Shown: positions 8,057 to 18,165, counted from the first letter of the stretch. The stretch: DNA of 22,229 nt from Rickettsia typhi (GCA_945883665.1 CAMCXV010000015.1:1-22229), one strand, 5' to 3'. The notes: generated by a model from the letters alone, not told the origin. Numbers and translations: made by a program.

Positions 8057-9988
8057 ATGACTAACAAGAAAAACCCCACACTAAATAAAGAAATCACTCT
8101 TAAAACAGTTGATACACTAGTAACAGCAAGCAAAAAGAAAGGTTTTGTAACATATGAACAAATAAACAAATCCATTGCTGCAAATAAAAAACTTTCTGTT
8201 GATGACCTTGAAAATGCTATATCAAAATTTTCAGAAGCTGGTATTGATATTATAGATGATGATAATGATGATGATATAAAACTCGATATTAACGTTAGTG
8301 AAGAACTTAATATCACAAGTTCTTCAGTTGAAACTGAAGAAGATGATGAGGAAAGCAGCTCTAATAATCTTGGTTCCACTGACGATACCGTTAGACTCTA
8401 TTTACGTGATATGGGTGGAGTAGAATTGCTTTCACGTGAAGATGAAATAGAAATAGCAAAACGCATTGATGAAGGAAAGAAAATAATGTTATTTTCTCTT
8501 TGCGAAAGCCCAATGGCAATGAGAAAATTTATCAAATGGTATGAAGATTTAGTTAGCGAAAAAATTATTCTGCGTGATTTAATTGATCTAGAAGCGAATA
8601 TTGGTAGTGATGGTACAATTATAAATACCAGTGATAGTAAAGATGATGATAATGATGACGATGGAGAGGTTGACAGCGACTTAGAAGAAACAACAAGTCT
8701 TTCTATTTCTGCTATGGAAGCTGAGTTACTACCTAGTATATCAGATAAAATGGAGAGTATAGCAAAAATTTGCGACAGGTTACTTGATGAAACAAAAAAT
8801 CATTACTTGATCAAAAAAAATATATCTTCTCTCTCTTCAAACAAAAAATATCAGAAAGATCTTACAAATCTAACTGAAGAAGTTTCTGCAATTCACTTTA
8901 GCAATAAACGTGTCGAAGAGATTTTAGTAGAGATTTATGGCATTAATAAAAATCTTGTTGCAAAAGAAACGGAATTGCTGAGGTTAGCTGAAAAGCACGG
9001 AGTGAAGCGTCAAAGTTTTCTTAAGGAGTATGTAGGTGTAGTTATCGACCAAAATTGGAAAGCTAAAATTCAGAAGAAAAAAGAAATTGCTTGGAAAAAT
9101 TTTGTTCAGAACGAACTTCAAGTAATTGATAATATAATTCTTGATTTTGAACAGGAAGAATTAAATATTGGTATTCCTGTTTCTGAGTTTAAAAGGGTAG
9201 TTAGTTTAATTCAAAAAGGTGAAAGACAGTCAAGCCGAGCTAAAAAAGAAATGATAGAAGCAAATTTGCGCTTAGTTATTTCAATTGCTAAAAAATATGC
9301 TAATCGAGGTTTGCAGTTCTTGGATCTTATCCAAGAAGGGAATATCGGCTTAATGAAAGCAGTAGATAAGTTTGAATATAGCAGAGGTTTTAAGTTTTCT
9401 ACCTATGCAACATGGTGGATCAGGCAGGCTATAACAAGATCTATTGCTGATCAAGCACGTACTATTCGAATTCCTGTGCATATGATTGAAACAATTAACA
9501 AAATTATTCGCACTTCAAGACAAATGTTAAGTGAATTAGGTTATGAACCTACACCAGTTGAGATTGCAGCACGCCTCTCTATGCCTGTTGACAAAGTAAA
9601 AAAGGTAATGAAAATAGCAAAAGAACCTGTAAGCTTAGAAAACCCTGTCGGAGATGAGGATGGTAGCTATCTTGGTGATTTTATTGAAGACAAAAATGCT
9701 ATTTTACCTATTGATTCAGCAATTCAGACGAATTTACGAGAAACTACTACAAGAATTTTATCAAGTCTTACGCCTCGTGAAGAAAGAGTGCTAAGAATGA
9801 GATTCGGTATTGGTATGAATACCGACCATACTTTGGAAGAAGTTGGTCAACAATTCCATGTTACTAGAGAAAGAATTAGACAGATAGAAGCTAAAGCTTT
9901 GCGTAAATTGAAACATCCGACTAGATCTAAAAAAATGCGTAGTTTTTTAAATGGTTCTAGTAAATCACAAAGCAACATTAGCGAATAA
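8057..9988 (+). CDS. rpoD: RNA polymerase housekeeping sigma factor RpoD (sigma-70)
   Basis: Primary sigma factor. The 643-residue product has region 1.1 (about 1-75) and region 1.2 starting [21 protein letters not shown] long non-conserved insert carries two Asp-rich stretches (near 69-74 and 195-205). The core region 2 lies at about 403-485 ([36 protein letters not shown]), then region 3, and region 4 with the helix-turn-helix [19 protein letters not shown] (about 598-618). Acidic inserts are usual in proteobacterial RpoD. It lies 29 bases after dnaG. A large hairpin (9993-10053) follows the stop codon and probably marks the 3' end or a processing point. Confidence 0.98.
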   Translation: MTNKKNPTLNKEITLKTVDTLVTASKKKGFVTYEQINKSIAANKKLSVDDLENAISKFSEAGIDIIDDDNDDDIKLDINVSEELNITSSSVETEEDDEESSSNNLGSTDDTVRLYLRDMGGVELLSREDEIEIAKRIDEGKKIMLFSLCESPMAMRKFIKWYEDLVSEKIILRDLIDLEANIGSDGTIINTSDSKDDDNDDDGEVDSDLEETTSLSISAMEAELLPSISDKMESIAKICDRLLDETKNHYLIKKNISSLSSNKKYQKDLTNLTEEVSAIHFSNKRVEEILVEIYGINKNLVAKETELLRLAEKHGVKRQSFLKEYVGVVIDQNWKAKIQKKKEIAWKNFVQNELQVIDNIILDFEQEELNIGIPVSEFKRVVSLIQKGERQSSRAKKEMIEANLRLVISIAKKYANRGLQFLDLIQEGNIGLMKAVDKFEYSRGFKFSTYATWWIRQAITRSIADQARTIRIPVHMIETINKIIRTSRQMLSELGYEPTPVEIAARLSMPVDKVKKVMKIAKEPVSLENPVGDEDGSYLGDFIEDKNAILPIDSAIQTNLRETTTRILSSLTPREERVLRMRFGIGMNTDHTLEEVGQQFHVTRERIRQIEAKALRKLKHPTRSKKMRSFLNGSSKSQSNISE

Positions 9989-9992
9989 AATA

Positions 9993-10053
9993 ATAGTAAT
10001 ATTGTATCACTGAAAGACTCTAGAATTATCTTTCAGTGATACAATGTTACTAT
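9993..10053 (+). repeat. 24-bp-arm inverted repeat (hairpin) between rpoD and waaA
   Basis: The left arm at 9993-10016 and right arm at 10030-10053 pair over 24 positions. All pairs are Watson-Crick except one T/G position (10000 with 10046), which is a wobble pair in RNA. The inner 16 bp are perfect (ATTGTATCACTGAAAG with its complement) and the loop is 13 bases (10017-10029). No run of T follows at once; the first T-rich stretch is at 10058-10067. It could act as a 3' stabilising stem or RNase III site for rpoD mRNA, as a weak terminator, or be a palindromic mobile repeat. Confidence 0.85.
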
Positions 10054-10080
10054 AGCATTTGTCTTTTATAAGGGAATAAA

Positions 10081-11364
10081 ATGAACATTATTTTACCGTA
10101 TAATTTAGTTAATATTATTCTATTTCCTTTTTATATTATATTGCTTTTAGCACGCCTTTTGAAGGGTAAAGAAAATTTTGTATCTTTCAAAAGTCGTTTT
10201 GGTATTTATAAAACAAAACCAAAATCAAGCCAATTAATCTGGATTCATGCAGCAAGTGTTGGAGAAAGTATGATTGCAATTAATCTTGTAAATGAATTAA
10301 AAAAAATATATCAGGAAGTTGAGTTTCTAGTTACAACAGGTACAGTATCATCTGCTAATATTGTAAATAAATGGTTGCCAGCTGGTGTATACCATGAATT
10401 TACACCTATTGATAATTTCTTTATTGTTAGAAGATTTTATAAATATTGGAAACCAAAGCTTGGAATATTTATAGAGTCTGATATTTGGCCAACTTTAGTT
10501 AGCTCCTCAGCAAAGAAATGTAAACTACTACTTTTGAATGCTAGATTATCTGATAAATCATTTAATAAATGGCAAAAATTTCCAAAAATATTTCAACTAC
10601 TAACTAATTTCTTTTCTTATATTACGGTTCAAAGTAAAATTGATTTAAAAAAATATCACTCTCTCGGTTGTAATAATGTTGAAAATTTAGGAAATATAAA
10701 ATTTGCTAATAAAAAATTACAGCTAAATGAAGAAGAATTAGCGCCTTTTAAAAAGATATTTAGTGATAAAAAAGTTTTTGTTGCATCTAGTACTCACAAA
10801 ATGGATGAATCAGTTTTATTGGATATAATTTCTCAGTTTAAAGAAGAAAAGATAGATCAGATTTATCCGATAATTATTTTAAGACATCCAGAAAGAGTAA
10901 ATGAAATTACCTTGTTTTGTAAAAAAATGGGCCTTAAATATAGCTTAAGATCCTCTAAAATAAAACATAATATTTTAGAGGATGATCTTTATATTGTTGA
11001 TAGTTTTGGAGAATTAGGATTATTTTATAGTATATCAGACATTACTTTTATTGGTGGTTCTTTTGAAATGGGGAATCGTCTAGGTGGGCATAACTTACTA
11101 GAGCCAGCTTATTTTGATAATGTTATTATTGTAGGACCTAATATGACTAATTTTCAGAATATTACTAATGAAATGATTAGCAATAAAGCTTGTGTACAAG
11201 TTAGTAATACTGAAGAATTAAAAAATCAGATTTTATTTTTTCTTGATGAAAAAAATATAAATATCAGCAAAGAATATATTAATAATGCAAGAAAATATGT
11301 TGAAAATAGAGAAAAAATCTTTGTCAATTATTTGAAACAAATATGTAGATTTTTTAATGATTAA
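10081..11364 (+). CDS. waaA: 3-deoxy-D-manno-octulosonic acid (Kdo) transferase WaaA
   Basis: Transfers Kdo from CMP-Kdo to the lipid A precursor at the inner-membrane face (GT-B fold, GT30 family). The 427-residue product has an N-terminal membrane-anchor segment (about 5-25), the acceptor-binding IHAASVGES motif (about 56-64, with the catalytic Glu), and the CMP-Kdo region GGSFEMGNRLGGHNLLEPA near 324-342. Length is typical. An AGGG 8 bases before the ATG supports the start. Its stop overlaps the start of lpxK by 8 bases, so waaA, lpxK and lpxL form one translationally coupled lipid A block. Confidence 0.96.
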   Translation: MNIILPYNLVNIILFPFYIILLLARLLKGKENFVSFKSRFGIYKTKPKSSQLIWIHAASVGESMIAINLVNELKKIYQEVEFLVTTGTVSSANIVNKWLPAGVYHEFTPIDNFFIVRRFYKYWKPKLGIFIESDIWPTLVSSSAKKCKLLLLNARLSDKSFNKWQKFPKIFQLLTNFFSYITVQSKIDLKKYHSLGCNNVENLGNIKFANKKLQLNEEELAPFKKIFSDKKVFVASSTHKMDESVLLDIISQFKEEKIDQIYPIIILRHPERVNEITLFCKKMGLKYSLRSSKIKHNILEDDLYIVDSFGELGLFYSISDITFIGGSFEMGNRLGGHNLLEPAYFDNVIIVGPNMTNFQNITNEMISNKACVQVSNTEELKNQILFFLDEKNINISKEYINNARKYVENREKIFVNYLKQICRFFND

Positions 11365-12337
11365 ATTAACATATCCAAAATTTTGGAATAAAAGAAACTG
11401 GCTTTCGTTTTTAATGATACCTTTTTCATATATATATCTATTTCTTGGCTTTGTACGAAACAAAATATCTAGCAAGATAATATTATCTCAAAAAGTAATC
11501 TGTATAGGGAATATAACATTAGGCGGAGCAGGCAAAACTCAAATTGTTGCATGGTTGGCGCAGTTACTTAAACAAAAAAAAATTTCATTTGTAATAATTA
11601 CCAAAGCATATAAATCAAATCTTAAAAAAGTAAAATTAGTTGAAATGACTGATTCTGCAAAAGAAGTGGGAGATGAATCGATCATGCTTAGAAATTATGG
11701 TTGTGTAATAGCTGCAAAAAAAATTCAATATGCCTTACCATTAATTAATCAAATCAATCCCAAAATAGTTATTTTAGATGATGGTATGCAGAATCCATAC
11801 ATCAAAAAAGACTTGCAAATTTGCGCTATTGATACTCTGAATCTTTTGGGAAATAATATGATTTTTCCTTCTGGACCTTTGCGAGAAAATCTATCTAGCG
11901 GTCTAATGAAATCAGATATGATTTTTATGATTGGTAATAATAGATGCAAAGATTCTAATTTGATAAAGAATATTAAATTAAGTCAAAAACCATGTTTTAA
12001 AGCTACTATTAAATTAAGAGAAGAATTGGATAGAGATATTGAATATATTGCTTTTACTGGTATTGCAAATCCAGAAAAATTTTATTTTTTATTATCGCAG
12101 AATCATTTTAAACTCAAACAATGTATCTCATTTGGGGATCATCATGATTATTCAAATAATGATGTAAAAAAACTAGTTGATCTAGCAATTTCAAACGATT
12201 GTTATTTAATTACTACAGAGAAAGATTATGTAAAACTCGATAGTAATTATCAAAATTTAATAATATGTGCTAAAGTGAATCTTAATTTCGAAAATGAGCA
12301 AGAATGTATGGACTTAATATATGAAAAATTATTCTAA
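11357..12337 (+). CDS. lpxK: Tetraacyldisaccharide 4'-kinase LpxK
   Basis: Phosphorylates the 4' position of tetraacyldisaccharide-1-phosphate to give lipid IVA, the acceptor for WaaA. The 326-residue product has an N-terminal membrane helix (about 14-33), a P-loop GNITLGGAGKTQ near 51-62, the DDGMQNP motif near 141-147 (DDGFQ in most homologues, so Phe is replaced by Met) and a C-terminal TTEKDYVKL motif, typical of LpxK. It overlaps waaA by 8 and lpxL by 17 bases. All main motifs are present, so it should be active. Confidence 0.95.
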   Translation: MIKLTYPKFWNKRNWLSFLMIPFSYIYLFLGFVRNKISSKIILSQKVICIGNITLGGAGKTQIVAWLAQLLKQKKISFVIITKAYKSNLKKVKLVEMTDSAKEVGDESIMLRNYGCVIAAKKIQYALPLINQINPKIVILDDGMQNPYIKKDLQICAIDTLNLLGNNMIFPSGPLRENLSSGLMKSDMIFMIGNNRCKDSNLIKNIKLSQKPCFKATIKLREELDRDIEYIAFTGIANPEKFYFLLSQNHFKLKQCISFGDHHDYSNNDVKKLVDLAISNDCYLITTEKDYVKLDSNYQNLIICAKVNLNFENEQECMDLIYEKLF

Positions 12338-13199
12338 AAAAATAAAACATTTTATTGAATATGTTTTATTTGAATTATTTTTAAAAACTATGAAAGTAAT
12401 TGGCTTTAAAAATTCAGTCATTTTTTGTAGTTTTATTGCAAGATCTGTTGGACCATATCTTAGAGTTAGTAAAACAGCAGAAAAAAATTTAAATAAAGTT
12501 TTTGAAAAAAAAATTAATACAAAAAAAATAATCCCACAAATATGGGATAATTTTGGTAAATATATCGGTGAATTTCCGTTTATCAATGAATTATCTGATA
12601 AAGAAAGAAATTTAATTTTTACAATGGAAGGAATGGAGCATGTAAAATCTTATCAAGATAAAAAACAGCCATTTTTACTTTTTTTGGCGCATCAAGCAAA
12701 TTGGGATTTTGTTATCAAACATATAACTGATATTTATCCTAAATTTGCTATTATTTATCGCAAGGCAAATAATCCTTATGTTGATCAAAAAATTCTTCAA
12801 ACTCGTAGTAAAGATTCAAACCTACTAATGGTAGAAAAAGGTCCAACTGGTGCTAAAGGATTAGTTCGAGCAATTAAAAATGGTTACTCAATAGCTATGC
12901 TTGTTGATCAAAAAATGAATGATGGAATTGAAGTACCATTTTTTGGCAGACCAGCAATGACTGCAAACGCAATTGCAAAACTGAGTTTACAATATAATTA
13001 CCCAATAATACCATGCCAATTGGTTCGTACTAAAAACAAACATAAAGCTATTCTACATCCAGAAATAAGTTATAAAACTACTAACAACAAGGAGAAAGAT
13101 ATTTATAATATAATGTTAATTATTAACCAAACATTAGAAAAATGGATTAAAGAAAATCCCTCTCAATGGTTTTGGTTTCATAATAGATGGAAAGATTAG
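12321..13199 (+). CDS. lpxL: Lipid A biosynthesis lauroyl/secondary acyltransferase (LpxL/HtrB family)
   Basis: Adds a secondary acyl chain to Kdo2-lipid IVA using acyl-ACP at the inner membrane. The 292-residue product shows an N-terminal hydrophobic segment, the catalytic HX4D motif as HQANWD (about 124-129), an EKGPTGAKG stretch, the LVDQKMNDGIEVPFFG substrate motif, and an ending NPSQWFWFHNRWKD, the family signature. Length is typical. The start codon lies inside lpxK (17-base overlap). It is the last gene of the lipid A block. I cannot tell from sequence whether it transfers laurate or myristate. Confidence 0.93.
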   Translation: MKNYSKKIKHFIEYVLFELFLKTMKVIGFKNSVIFCSFIARSVGPYLRVSKTAEKNLNKVFEKKINTKKIIPQIWDNFGKYIGEFPFINELSDKERNLIFTMEGMEHVKSYQDKKQPFLLFLAHQANWDFVIKHITDIYPKFAIIYRKANNPYVDQKILQTRSKDSNLLMVEKGPTGAKGLVRAIKNGYSIAMLVDQKMNDGIEVPFFGRPAMTANAIAKLSLQYNYPIIPCQLVRTKNKHKAILHPEISYKTTNNKEKDIYNIMLIINQTLEKWIKENPSQWFWFHNRWKD

Positions 13200-13273
13200 A
13201 TATAACCTGTAGTTTTAAATCATCCTCAGCCTAAATTGGATTTTTTATATTTAACTAAAAATCAAGGTCATAT

Positions 13274-13723
13274 TTATTTATGATATGGATGTTTTGCTAA
13301 TATAGTCTGAGCTCTATAGATCTGTTCTAACAAAATAATTTTTGCCAATTGATGTGGCAGAGTCATTTTTGATAGGCTTAAAGTAATATTGGCGTTTTTA
13401 ATAATTGAATTATCAAGTCCATAAGCTCCTCCAATAATTATATCTATATCTTTTCCAATCATCATCATATTTTGAAAGATCAAACTAAATTTTTCGCTTT
13501 CTAATTGTTTTCCAGGAATATCTAAAACAATCTTATATGAATTATTACTTATATTTTCGTATATTAGTTGGGCTTCATAAGATTTTATTTGTGCTTCTGG
13601 TAATTTTTTAGAGTGTACAAGCTCTATTTCTCTTAACTTCCAACTAATCATTTTAGAATAGTGAAGTGCAACTTGTTTATATTCATTAGATAATTTCCCA
13701 ACAGATATAATATTAATTTTCAT
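13274..13723 (-). CDS. rlmH: 23S rRNA pseudouridine-1915 N3-methyltransferase RlmH
   Basis: SPOUT-class methyltransferase that modifies pseudouridine 1915 in helix 69 of 23S rRNA. The 149-residue product has the SAM-binding trefoil-knot motifs IIIGGAYGLD (about 95-104) and LSKMTLPHQLAKIILLEQIYRA (about 117-138) and ends in the family hallmark HPYHK. Length is near the usual 155. It converges with the lipid A block (74-base gap) and is followed upstream by 269 bases without a gene before the next plus-strand gene. Confidence 0.96.
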   Translation of the reverse strand: MKINIISVGKLSNEYKQVALHYSKMISWKLREIELVHSKKLPEAQIKSYEAQLIYENISNNSYKIVLDIPGKQLESEKFSLIFQNMMMIGKDIDIIIGGAYGLDNSIIKNANITLSLSKMTLPHQLAKIILLEQIYRAQTILAKHPYHK

Positions 13724-13992
13724 GGAAATGAATTGTTATAAATTATTCAATATAGTCGAGCTATCAAAACATCTTTAATAATATCAGAAACAAAGATTAA
13801 TTGCTATTAAAGTCATCACTTTCCATTTATCTTGAGCTGTTATCTATAATTTTATCAGTTTTAATATTATCATAGATTGAGATATTACACTTTGCTTCTA
13901 ATTCTTAAGGTAGAGAAATTTTTAGATAAAAAATTAGAAAATTAATTTAGTGCGAATATATAAGAAATAAAAGGATTGCAGCAAAAGAATTA
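13724..13992. other. Intergenic region between rlmH and the small hypothetical gene
   Basis: These 269 bases separate two divergent genes. No gene, RNA gene or strong hairpin is evident. It presumably holds the promoters of both; several AT-rich -10-like boxes occur but none stands out. Confidence 0.5.
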
Positions 13993-14301
13993 TTGAATAT
14001 TCAAAAAAGAATGGTATCATCTAGGTTGTTAGCTTCAATTCAAATAGTTGGTTTGGTAATGTTGAATGTTTTAGAAAAAAATAGTTTATCTACAAATAAA
14101 GAAGAAGAAAACGAGGATGTTTTCTCTGATATAAACTATATTTGTAAATCAACTCCATTAATTGTTTCTTCTCTGCAAAAAGGTCTGGATGTAGCTCAAT
14201 TACCCAATGGAGACGTTTTAATTACAGAAGTTAGAGTTGTTAATACTCAATATAGTTGGGATAAAGATAAACAAAAATTGACTAAAGTTAGTCAGAATTG
14301 A
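13993..14301 (+). CDS. Small conserved-looking hypothetical protein
   Basis: A 102-residue product if translation starts at TTG 13993; the first ATG is at 14011 and gives 96 residues. The N-terminus is moderately hydrophobic (LLASIQIVGLVMLNVL, possibly a membrane or signal segment). Then comes a charged stretch and a compact C-terminal part with YICKSTPLIVSSLQKGLDVA and LPNGDVLITEVRVVNTQYSW. I recall small Rickettsia proteins with a similar end (possibly the DUF2671 group), but this is unverified. An AAAGGA at 13970-13975 is rather far from TTG, so the start is uncertain. It converges with the broken MFS gene, with a 22-base gap. Function unknown. Confidence 0.6.
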   Translation: MNIQKRMVSSRLLASIQIVGLVMLNVLEKNSLSTNKEEENEDVFSDINYICKSTPLIVSSLQKGLDVAQLPNGDVLITEVRVVNTQYSWDKDKQKLTKVSQN

Positions 14302-14323
14302 AGTTTTTATAATATAAAAAATA

Positions 14324-15556
14324 TTAGTCTTTATATTGCCAAATAATAGCTAAAATTGTCATTAGTGAAATAACAAACATAAAACATCCTATTGTAAATG
14401 GGGAGTTTGTATAGTGATATAATCCTAGGCAAATAGCGGGTGTCATTTTTCCTATAGTTGCAGAACCGATTGAGCTTCCAATGCCGATAATCAAATATTT
14501 TTCTGTTTTAGATAAAAGACTATTGTGCCATAAATTGATGACGTTATTAAAAATAATGCCGATTATTATTATCCAAATCTTTATAGATATAATATATAGA
14601 TAAGAGCTGTTTTCAACATAGTACCAGATTGGTAATATAGTAATTGCAAAAATACTAACACTAATTATTAATATATTTTTTGGTTCAAATTTCAACAAAA
14701 AATAACCTATTATTGGTAGAAGTATCATATCCATAATCAAAAGATTAGTATTTGATGACATCATATCTTCTAGAGTTATATTGGTAAAATGTGGTACTAA
14801 ATTATTCATAATAATGAACGGAACAGAATATGTCATGTAAGCAAATCCTGAAGTAATAGCTATTTGAAATAGCAGAATTTTGTTCTTCCCTAGAGTTTTG
14901 ATTGCACCATTAGAGTATAAAGATAATATTTGTGTACTATTTAATGATCATTTTTCATCTTTGTATATCCTAAGTATATAACCAAATAAAGCAGCAACCC
15001 CCCCTATAATAAAATATATTCTCCATTGCTGAGATTCTGGATTTTCAAGAACTAAACTACTAACAAAAGATGCAATTACTATACCAATCATTACAGATGT
15101 TTGGTATAAATAAGAGCTTTTAACGGCATTGATTTTATTTTTTTCTGATAAAATATATAATTTTGCTATTGCAATCTCTCCTGCAGAAAAGATTCCCCCA
15201 AAAAAACGAAGAATTATAAGTAAAATAGGTGCATAAACACCTATTTGCTCATAAGTTGGTATGAATCCAAGGGATATAGCACTTACACCAACACCGATCA
15301 AAGAATATGAAAGGCTAATAGCTGGTCCATGGGTTAAAGCTATGAGACCAAATATATAAGAACCAACTGGTCTAGTAATTATAGTACTAGCTAAAACACT
15401 ATAAGCCAATATCAAGGAAATTATTGGATCATCGTTTGGAAAAAAAAGCTGTGCAAATATTGGCGCTAAAAAACTATAAAGAGCTGTATCAAAATGATCT
15501 ACCACATTGGCAATTAGAATTGAGTAATCCCGTTTTGATAAATCTTTCATATACAC
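14324..15556 (-). pseudogene. MFS transporter (ProP-like), interrupted by one in-frame TGA
   Basis: Two open parts lie in the same frame: 15556 down to 14948 (202 aa, N-terminal half with about six hydrophobic helices) and 14836 down to 14324 (C-terminal half). The 111 bases between them are also open once the single TGA at 14948-14950 is passed (they read SLNSTQILSLYSNG...), so one nonsense codon is the only lesion. The whole would be 410 codons, typical of an MFS carrier. The protein resembles the ProP-like carrier at 16284-17549 only distantly. The usual loop motif G..aDr.GRR is replaced by GLIALTHGPAIS, so it may have been an atypical carrier even before interruption. It is downstream of queH on the same strand, 72 bases away. 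Substrate unknown. Confidence 0.83.
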
Positions 15557-15628
15557 CTAAGTTGTATTGGGTTAAATTCACTAGGGAAAATTTTTCAATT
15601 CATGATATAGCTTCTTTTTTTCTTGTCA

Positions 15629-16291
15629 TTAATGATCTTTGATAATTGATCCATAAAATTCTTCGCCGATAGAAATTTCTTCGCGATTATTTTTTTTGCG
15701 CCAGTTATTTGTATCGCGCAGGGAATATATACATCCACAATATTCTTGCTTGTAAAATTCTTCATCTTTAGCAATTTCATACATTCTTGCGCTGCCGCCA
15801 TCTTTTCTCCAGTTATAAGTCCAGTATGTTATGTTTGGATAATATGAAGCAGCTTTAATACCAGATTTATTTATTTGATCCATATCTTTCCATCTTGAAA
15901 TACCAAGTGAGGATGTTATAACTTTAAAGTCATTTTCATAAGCATACAAAGCTGTTCTAATAAAACGCATATCAAAGCACATGCTACAACGAATTCCTCG
16001 CTCTGGTTCATATTCCATACCCTTTGCTCTGGCAAACCAATTTTGTACATCGTAATCAGCATCAACAAACTCAATGCCTAATTTTTCAGCAAAGCGTATA
16101 TTTTCATTTTTGCGAATTTCATATTCTTTTTTGGGGTGAATATTTGGATTATAAAAAAAAATAGTTAAGTTAATAGAAGATGCCACCATTTTTTCCATTA
16201 ATGGTCCAGAACAAGGTGCGCAACAAGAATGCATTAATACTTTATTATTATCATCCGGTACTTCAAATCTTTGTATAGATATATCATTCAT
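15629..16291 (-). CDS. queH: Epoxyqueuosine reductase QueH
   Basis: Reduces epoxyqueuosine to queuosine in tRNA, the last step of queuosine synthesis (COG1636/DUF208 family, non-homologous to QueG). The 220-residue product has the expected cysteines: HSCCAPCSG (C23, C24, C27), RCSMCFDMR (C102, C105) and YCGC (C185, C187), which are the presumed iron-sulfur/iron ligands, plus the [15 protein letters not shown] segment of the ATP-pyrophosphatase-like fold. Length fits. It overlaps the upstream MFS gene by 8 bases, so the two are translationally coupled. No other queuosine synthesis gene is in this window. Confidence 0.93.
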   Translation of the reverse strand: MNDISIQRFEVPDDNNKVLMHSCCAPCSGPLMEKMVASSINLTIFFYNPNIHPKKEYEIRKNENIRFAEKLGIEFVDADYDVQNWFARAKGMEYEPERGIRCSMCFDMRFIRTALYAYENDFKVITSSLGISRWKDMDQINKSGIKAASYYPNITYWTYNWRKDGGSARMYEIAKDEEFYKQEYCGCIYSLRDTNNWRKKNNREEISIGEEFYGSIIKDH

Positions 16292-17549
16292 GATTATTCA
16301 TTTCTTTAGATAAATTATTTTTATAGGTTTCCTTGTAAAAGAAAATAATACCCAAAACAAAAATTGCAAGAACAGTTAAGTAATAAGCAAGGGCTAGATT
16401 ATTTCCACTAAACTGATAAAGAGCTGTACCAATCATAGGAGTAGTTCCGCCAAAAATTGCTGCGCTTAAATTATAAGAAAGGGCAACTCCTGTAAATCTC
16501 ACTCTGGTAGGAAATAGTTCAACTAGTAAAGTTGGCACTGGTCCCATATAAATTCCAATTATTATAGCAAATATTATTTGCGATAAAATGGCAAAAATAT
16601 AATTCATTGAAACTAGAGCCATAAATATTGGATATATACCTAATATATATAAAATACTACCAAAAATAATCACTGGTTTTCTGCCAATTTTATCTGAAAT
16701 ATAGGCGGAAATTGGAAAAACTATAGTCATAGTTATAAGTATAATAGCACATACTACAGAACCTTGTTGCTCAGTATAACCAATGTTCTGCATGAAATAT
16801 TTCATAAAAACAGTAGTGGTATAAAATGGCGCAGTAACATTTATATATATAATAATTGCCATTAGCAATTCTTTCCAATATTTAGTAAAAGTTTCACGTA
16901 ATGGAGTTTTTGATAGATACCCACCTTCTTTAGCAGCTTTATATATGGGGCTCTCAGCTAGATGTGACCTTATATATAACCCAATTAAGCCGATTAATAA
17001 ACCAAAGATAAAAGGTATTCTCCACCCCCAAGAAAGCAAATCCTCTTCACTCAAAACATATGAAAATACATTAGCAACTCCTACTCCCATTAACATTCCA
17101 AGACACATGCTAACAAAAGACGCGCTACCAGCTAAACCTCTTTTATCATCTGGCGAGTGTTCTACTATATATGCAATACACCCGCTAAATTCTCCGCCCA
17201 ATGAGAAACCTTGAATTAGTCTAATGATTGCCAAAATAATTGGAGCGACAATGCCAATTGACTCATAAGAAGGTAACAACCCGATCCCAGCCGTTGGAAT
17301 TGCCATCATCATTATTCCGATAACTAAAGCACTTCTTCTACCAAATTTATCACCTATTTGACCAAATAAAATACCACCAAGGGGTCTTACAAGAAACCCC
17401 GCAGCAAAGAGTGCAAAAGTAAGAATCTCAACAAATTCAGTTTTGGGAAAGAATTTCAAACCAATGATATAAGCAAACTGAGCATATAAGGCATAATCAT
17501 ACCATTCAAGTGCATTGCCAATCATTCCTGAAATAACTATCTTTCTCAT
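16284..17549 (-). CDS. MFS transporter, ProP-like (metabolite:H+ symporter family)
   Basis: A 421-residue inner-membrane carrier with about twelve hydrophobic helices. It opens with the family start [20 protein letters not shown], has the loop-2/3 motif [12 protein letters not shown] (about 64-75), a FSLGGEFSG helix-5 motif, a second GRKP motif after helix 8, and [19 protein letters not shown]. These are typical of the proline/betaine (ProP) group, which is expanded in Rickettsia. The substrate cannot be read from sequence. It is the first gene of a minus-strand group with queH (8-base overlap) and the broken MFS gene. Confidence 0.9.
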   Translation of the reverse strand: MRKIVISGMIGNALEWYDYALYAQFAYIIGLKFFPKTEFVEILTFALFAAGFLVRPLGGILFGQIGDKFGRRSALVIGIMMMAIPTAGIGLLPSYESIGIVAPIILAIIRLIQGFSLGGEFSGCIAYIVEHSPDDKRGLAGSASFVSMCLGMLMGVGVANVFSYVLSEEDLLSWGWRIPFIFGLLIGLIGLYIRSHLAESPIYKAAKEGGYLSKTPLRETFTKYWKELLMAIIIYINVTAPFYTTTVFMKYFMQNIGYTEQQGSVVCAIILITMTIVFPISAYISDKIGRKPVIIFGSILYILGIYPIFMALVSMNYIFAILSQIIFAIIIGIYMGPVPTLLVELFPTRVRFTGVALSYNLSAAIFGGTTPMIGTALYQFSGNNLALAYYLTVLAIFVLGIIFFYKETYKNNLSKEMNNHE

Positions 17550-17682
17550 TTTATACTGTTAATTTAATTGTAATCTTATAAAAAGTCATAATAAGGTAAT
17601 CAATTGTTAACACAAATATAATTGTCAATTCTCAAGGTAAGTACTTCTAGTTAGTGGTCTTATAAGCGCATTTCTAGCTTTT

Positions 17683-18075
17683 TTACTTATCTATCTGGAT
17701 CAAAGATTTTTTATTTAGCGGTAGTCTTTTTTTGTATTCTTGTTCTGTTTTTAAATATTCTTGACCAGCTTCAGATAGCTGGCTGTACAATAATCTTTTT
17801 TGTTTATTAATCTTTGCTATTTCTTTTCGATAAGTAATTATCTCTTCACGAACTTCAGCTGGAATTTTAGATACATATTCTTTATATTCATCTATAACTT
17901 TTTGAAATTCTTTTGGTTCTTTAAGTTTGCCAGAGTTTGTTATTGAAGGCTGGGTAACCGTTGCCTCGTTTTCTTGAGATAATTTTGTGTCTTCTGGTTT
18001 TTGATTTTCCGAAGCTAGAGATGTTGTCGCTAATGTAGAAATTAAAGTTACTATAATAATTTTAAAAATTTTCAT
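17683..18075 (-). CDS. Small exported protein of unknown function
   Basis: The 130-residue product begins with a clear signal peptide (MKIFKIIIVTLISTLATTSLA, likely cut after residue 21 or so). A charged, Thr/Ser/Gln-rich linker follows, then a strongly helical, Lys/Glu-rich part (about 55-125) that could form a coiled coil. No cysteine follows the signal, so it is not a lipoprotein; it should be periplasmic or surface-released. It is divergent from prmA (90-base gap). I recognise no family. Confidence 0.65.
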   Translation of the reverse strand: MKIFKIIIVTLISTLATTSLASENQKPEDTKLSQENEATVTQPSITNSGKLKEPKEFQKVIDEYKEYVSKIPAEVREEIITYRKEIAKINKQKRLLYSQLSEAGQEYLKTEQEYKKRLPLNKKSLIQIDK

Positions 18076-18165
18076 AAAACACTCTTCAATAAATTATGTT
18101 GAACAATATAATAATAATTGCTAATTGTAAAAACTAATAGCATAAATTATTTTCGGATATAAACC

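Noticed and set aside
8035..8379. Antisense open frame, very Ser-rich, opposite the start of rpoD
   Set aside because: Its composition (long Ser runs) is the shadow of the Asp/Glu-rich rpoD N-terminus on the other strand; no independent domain or start signal.
14311..14337. Inverted repeat AATATAAA/TTTATATT between convergent genes as a bidirectional terminator
   Set aside because: All-AT 8-bp stem is too weak and easily arises by chance in this composition.
14948..14950. TGA as a sense codon (recoded to Trp)
   Set aside because: TGA ends tnpA (22197-22199), the small gene at 14301 and virB10 (1120-1122, within an ATGA overlap), and TGG is used freely for Trp, so the standard code applies.
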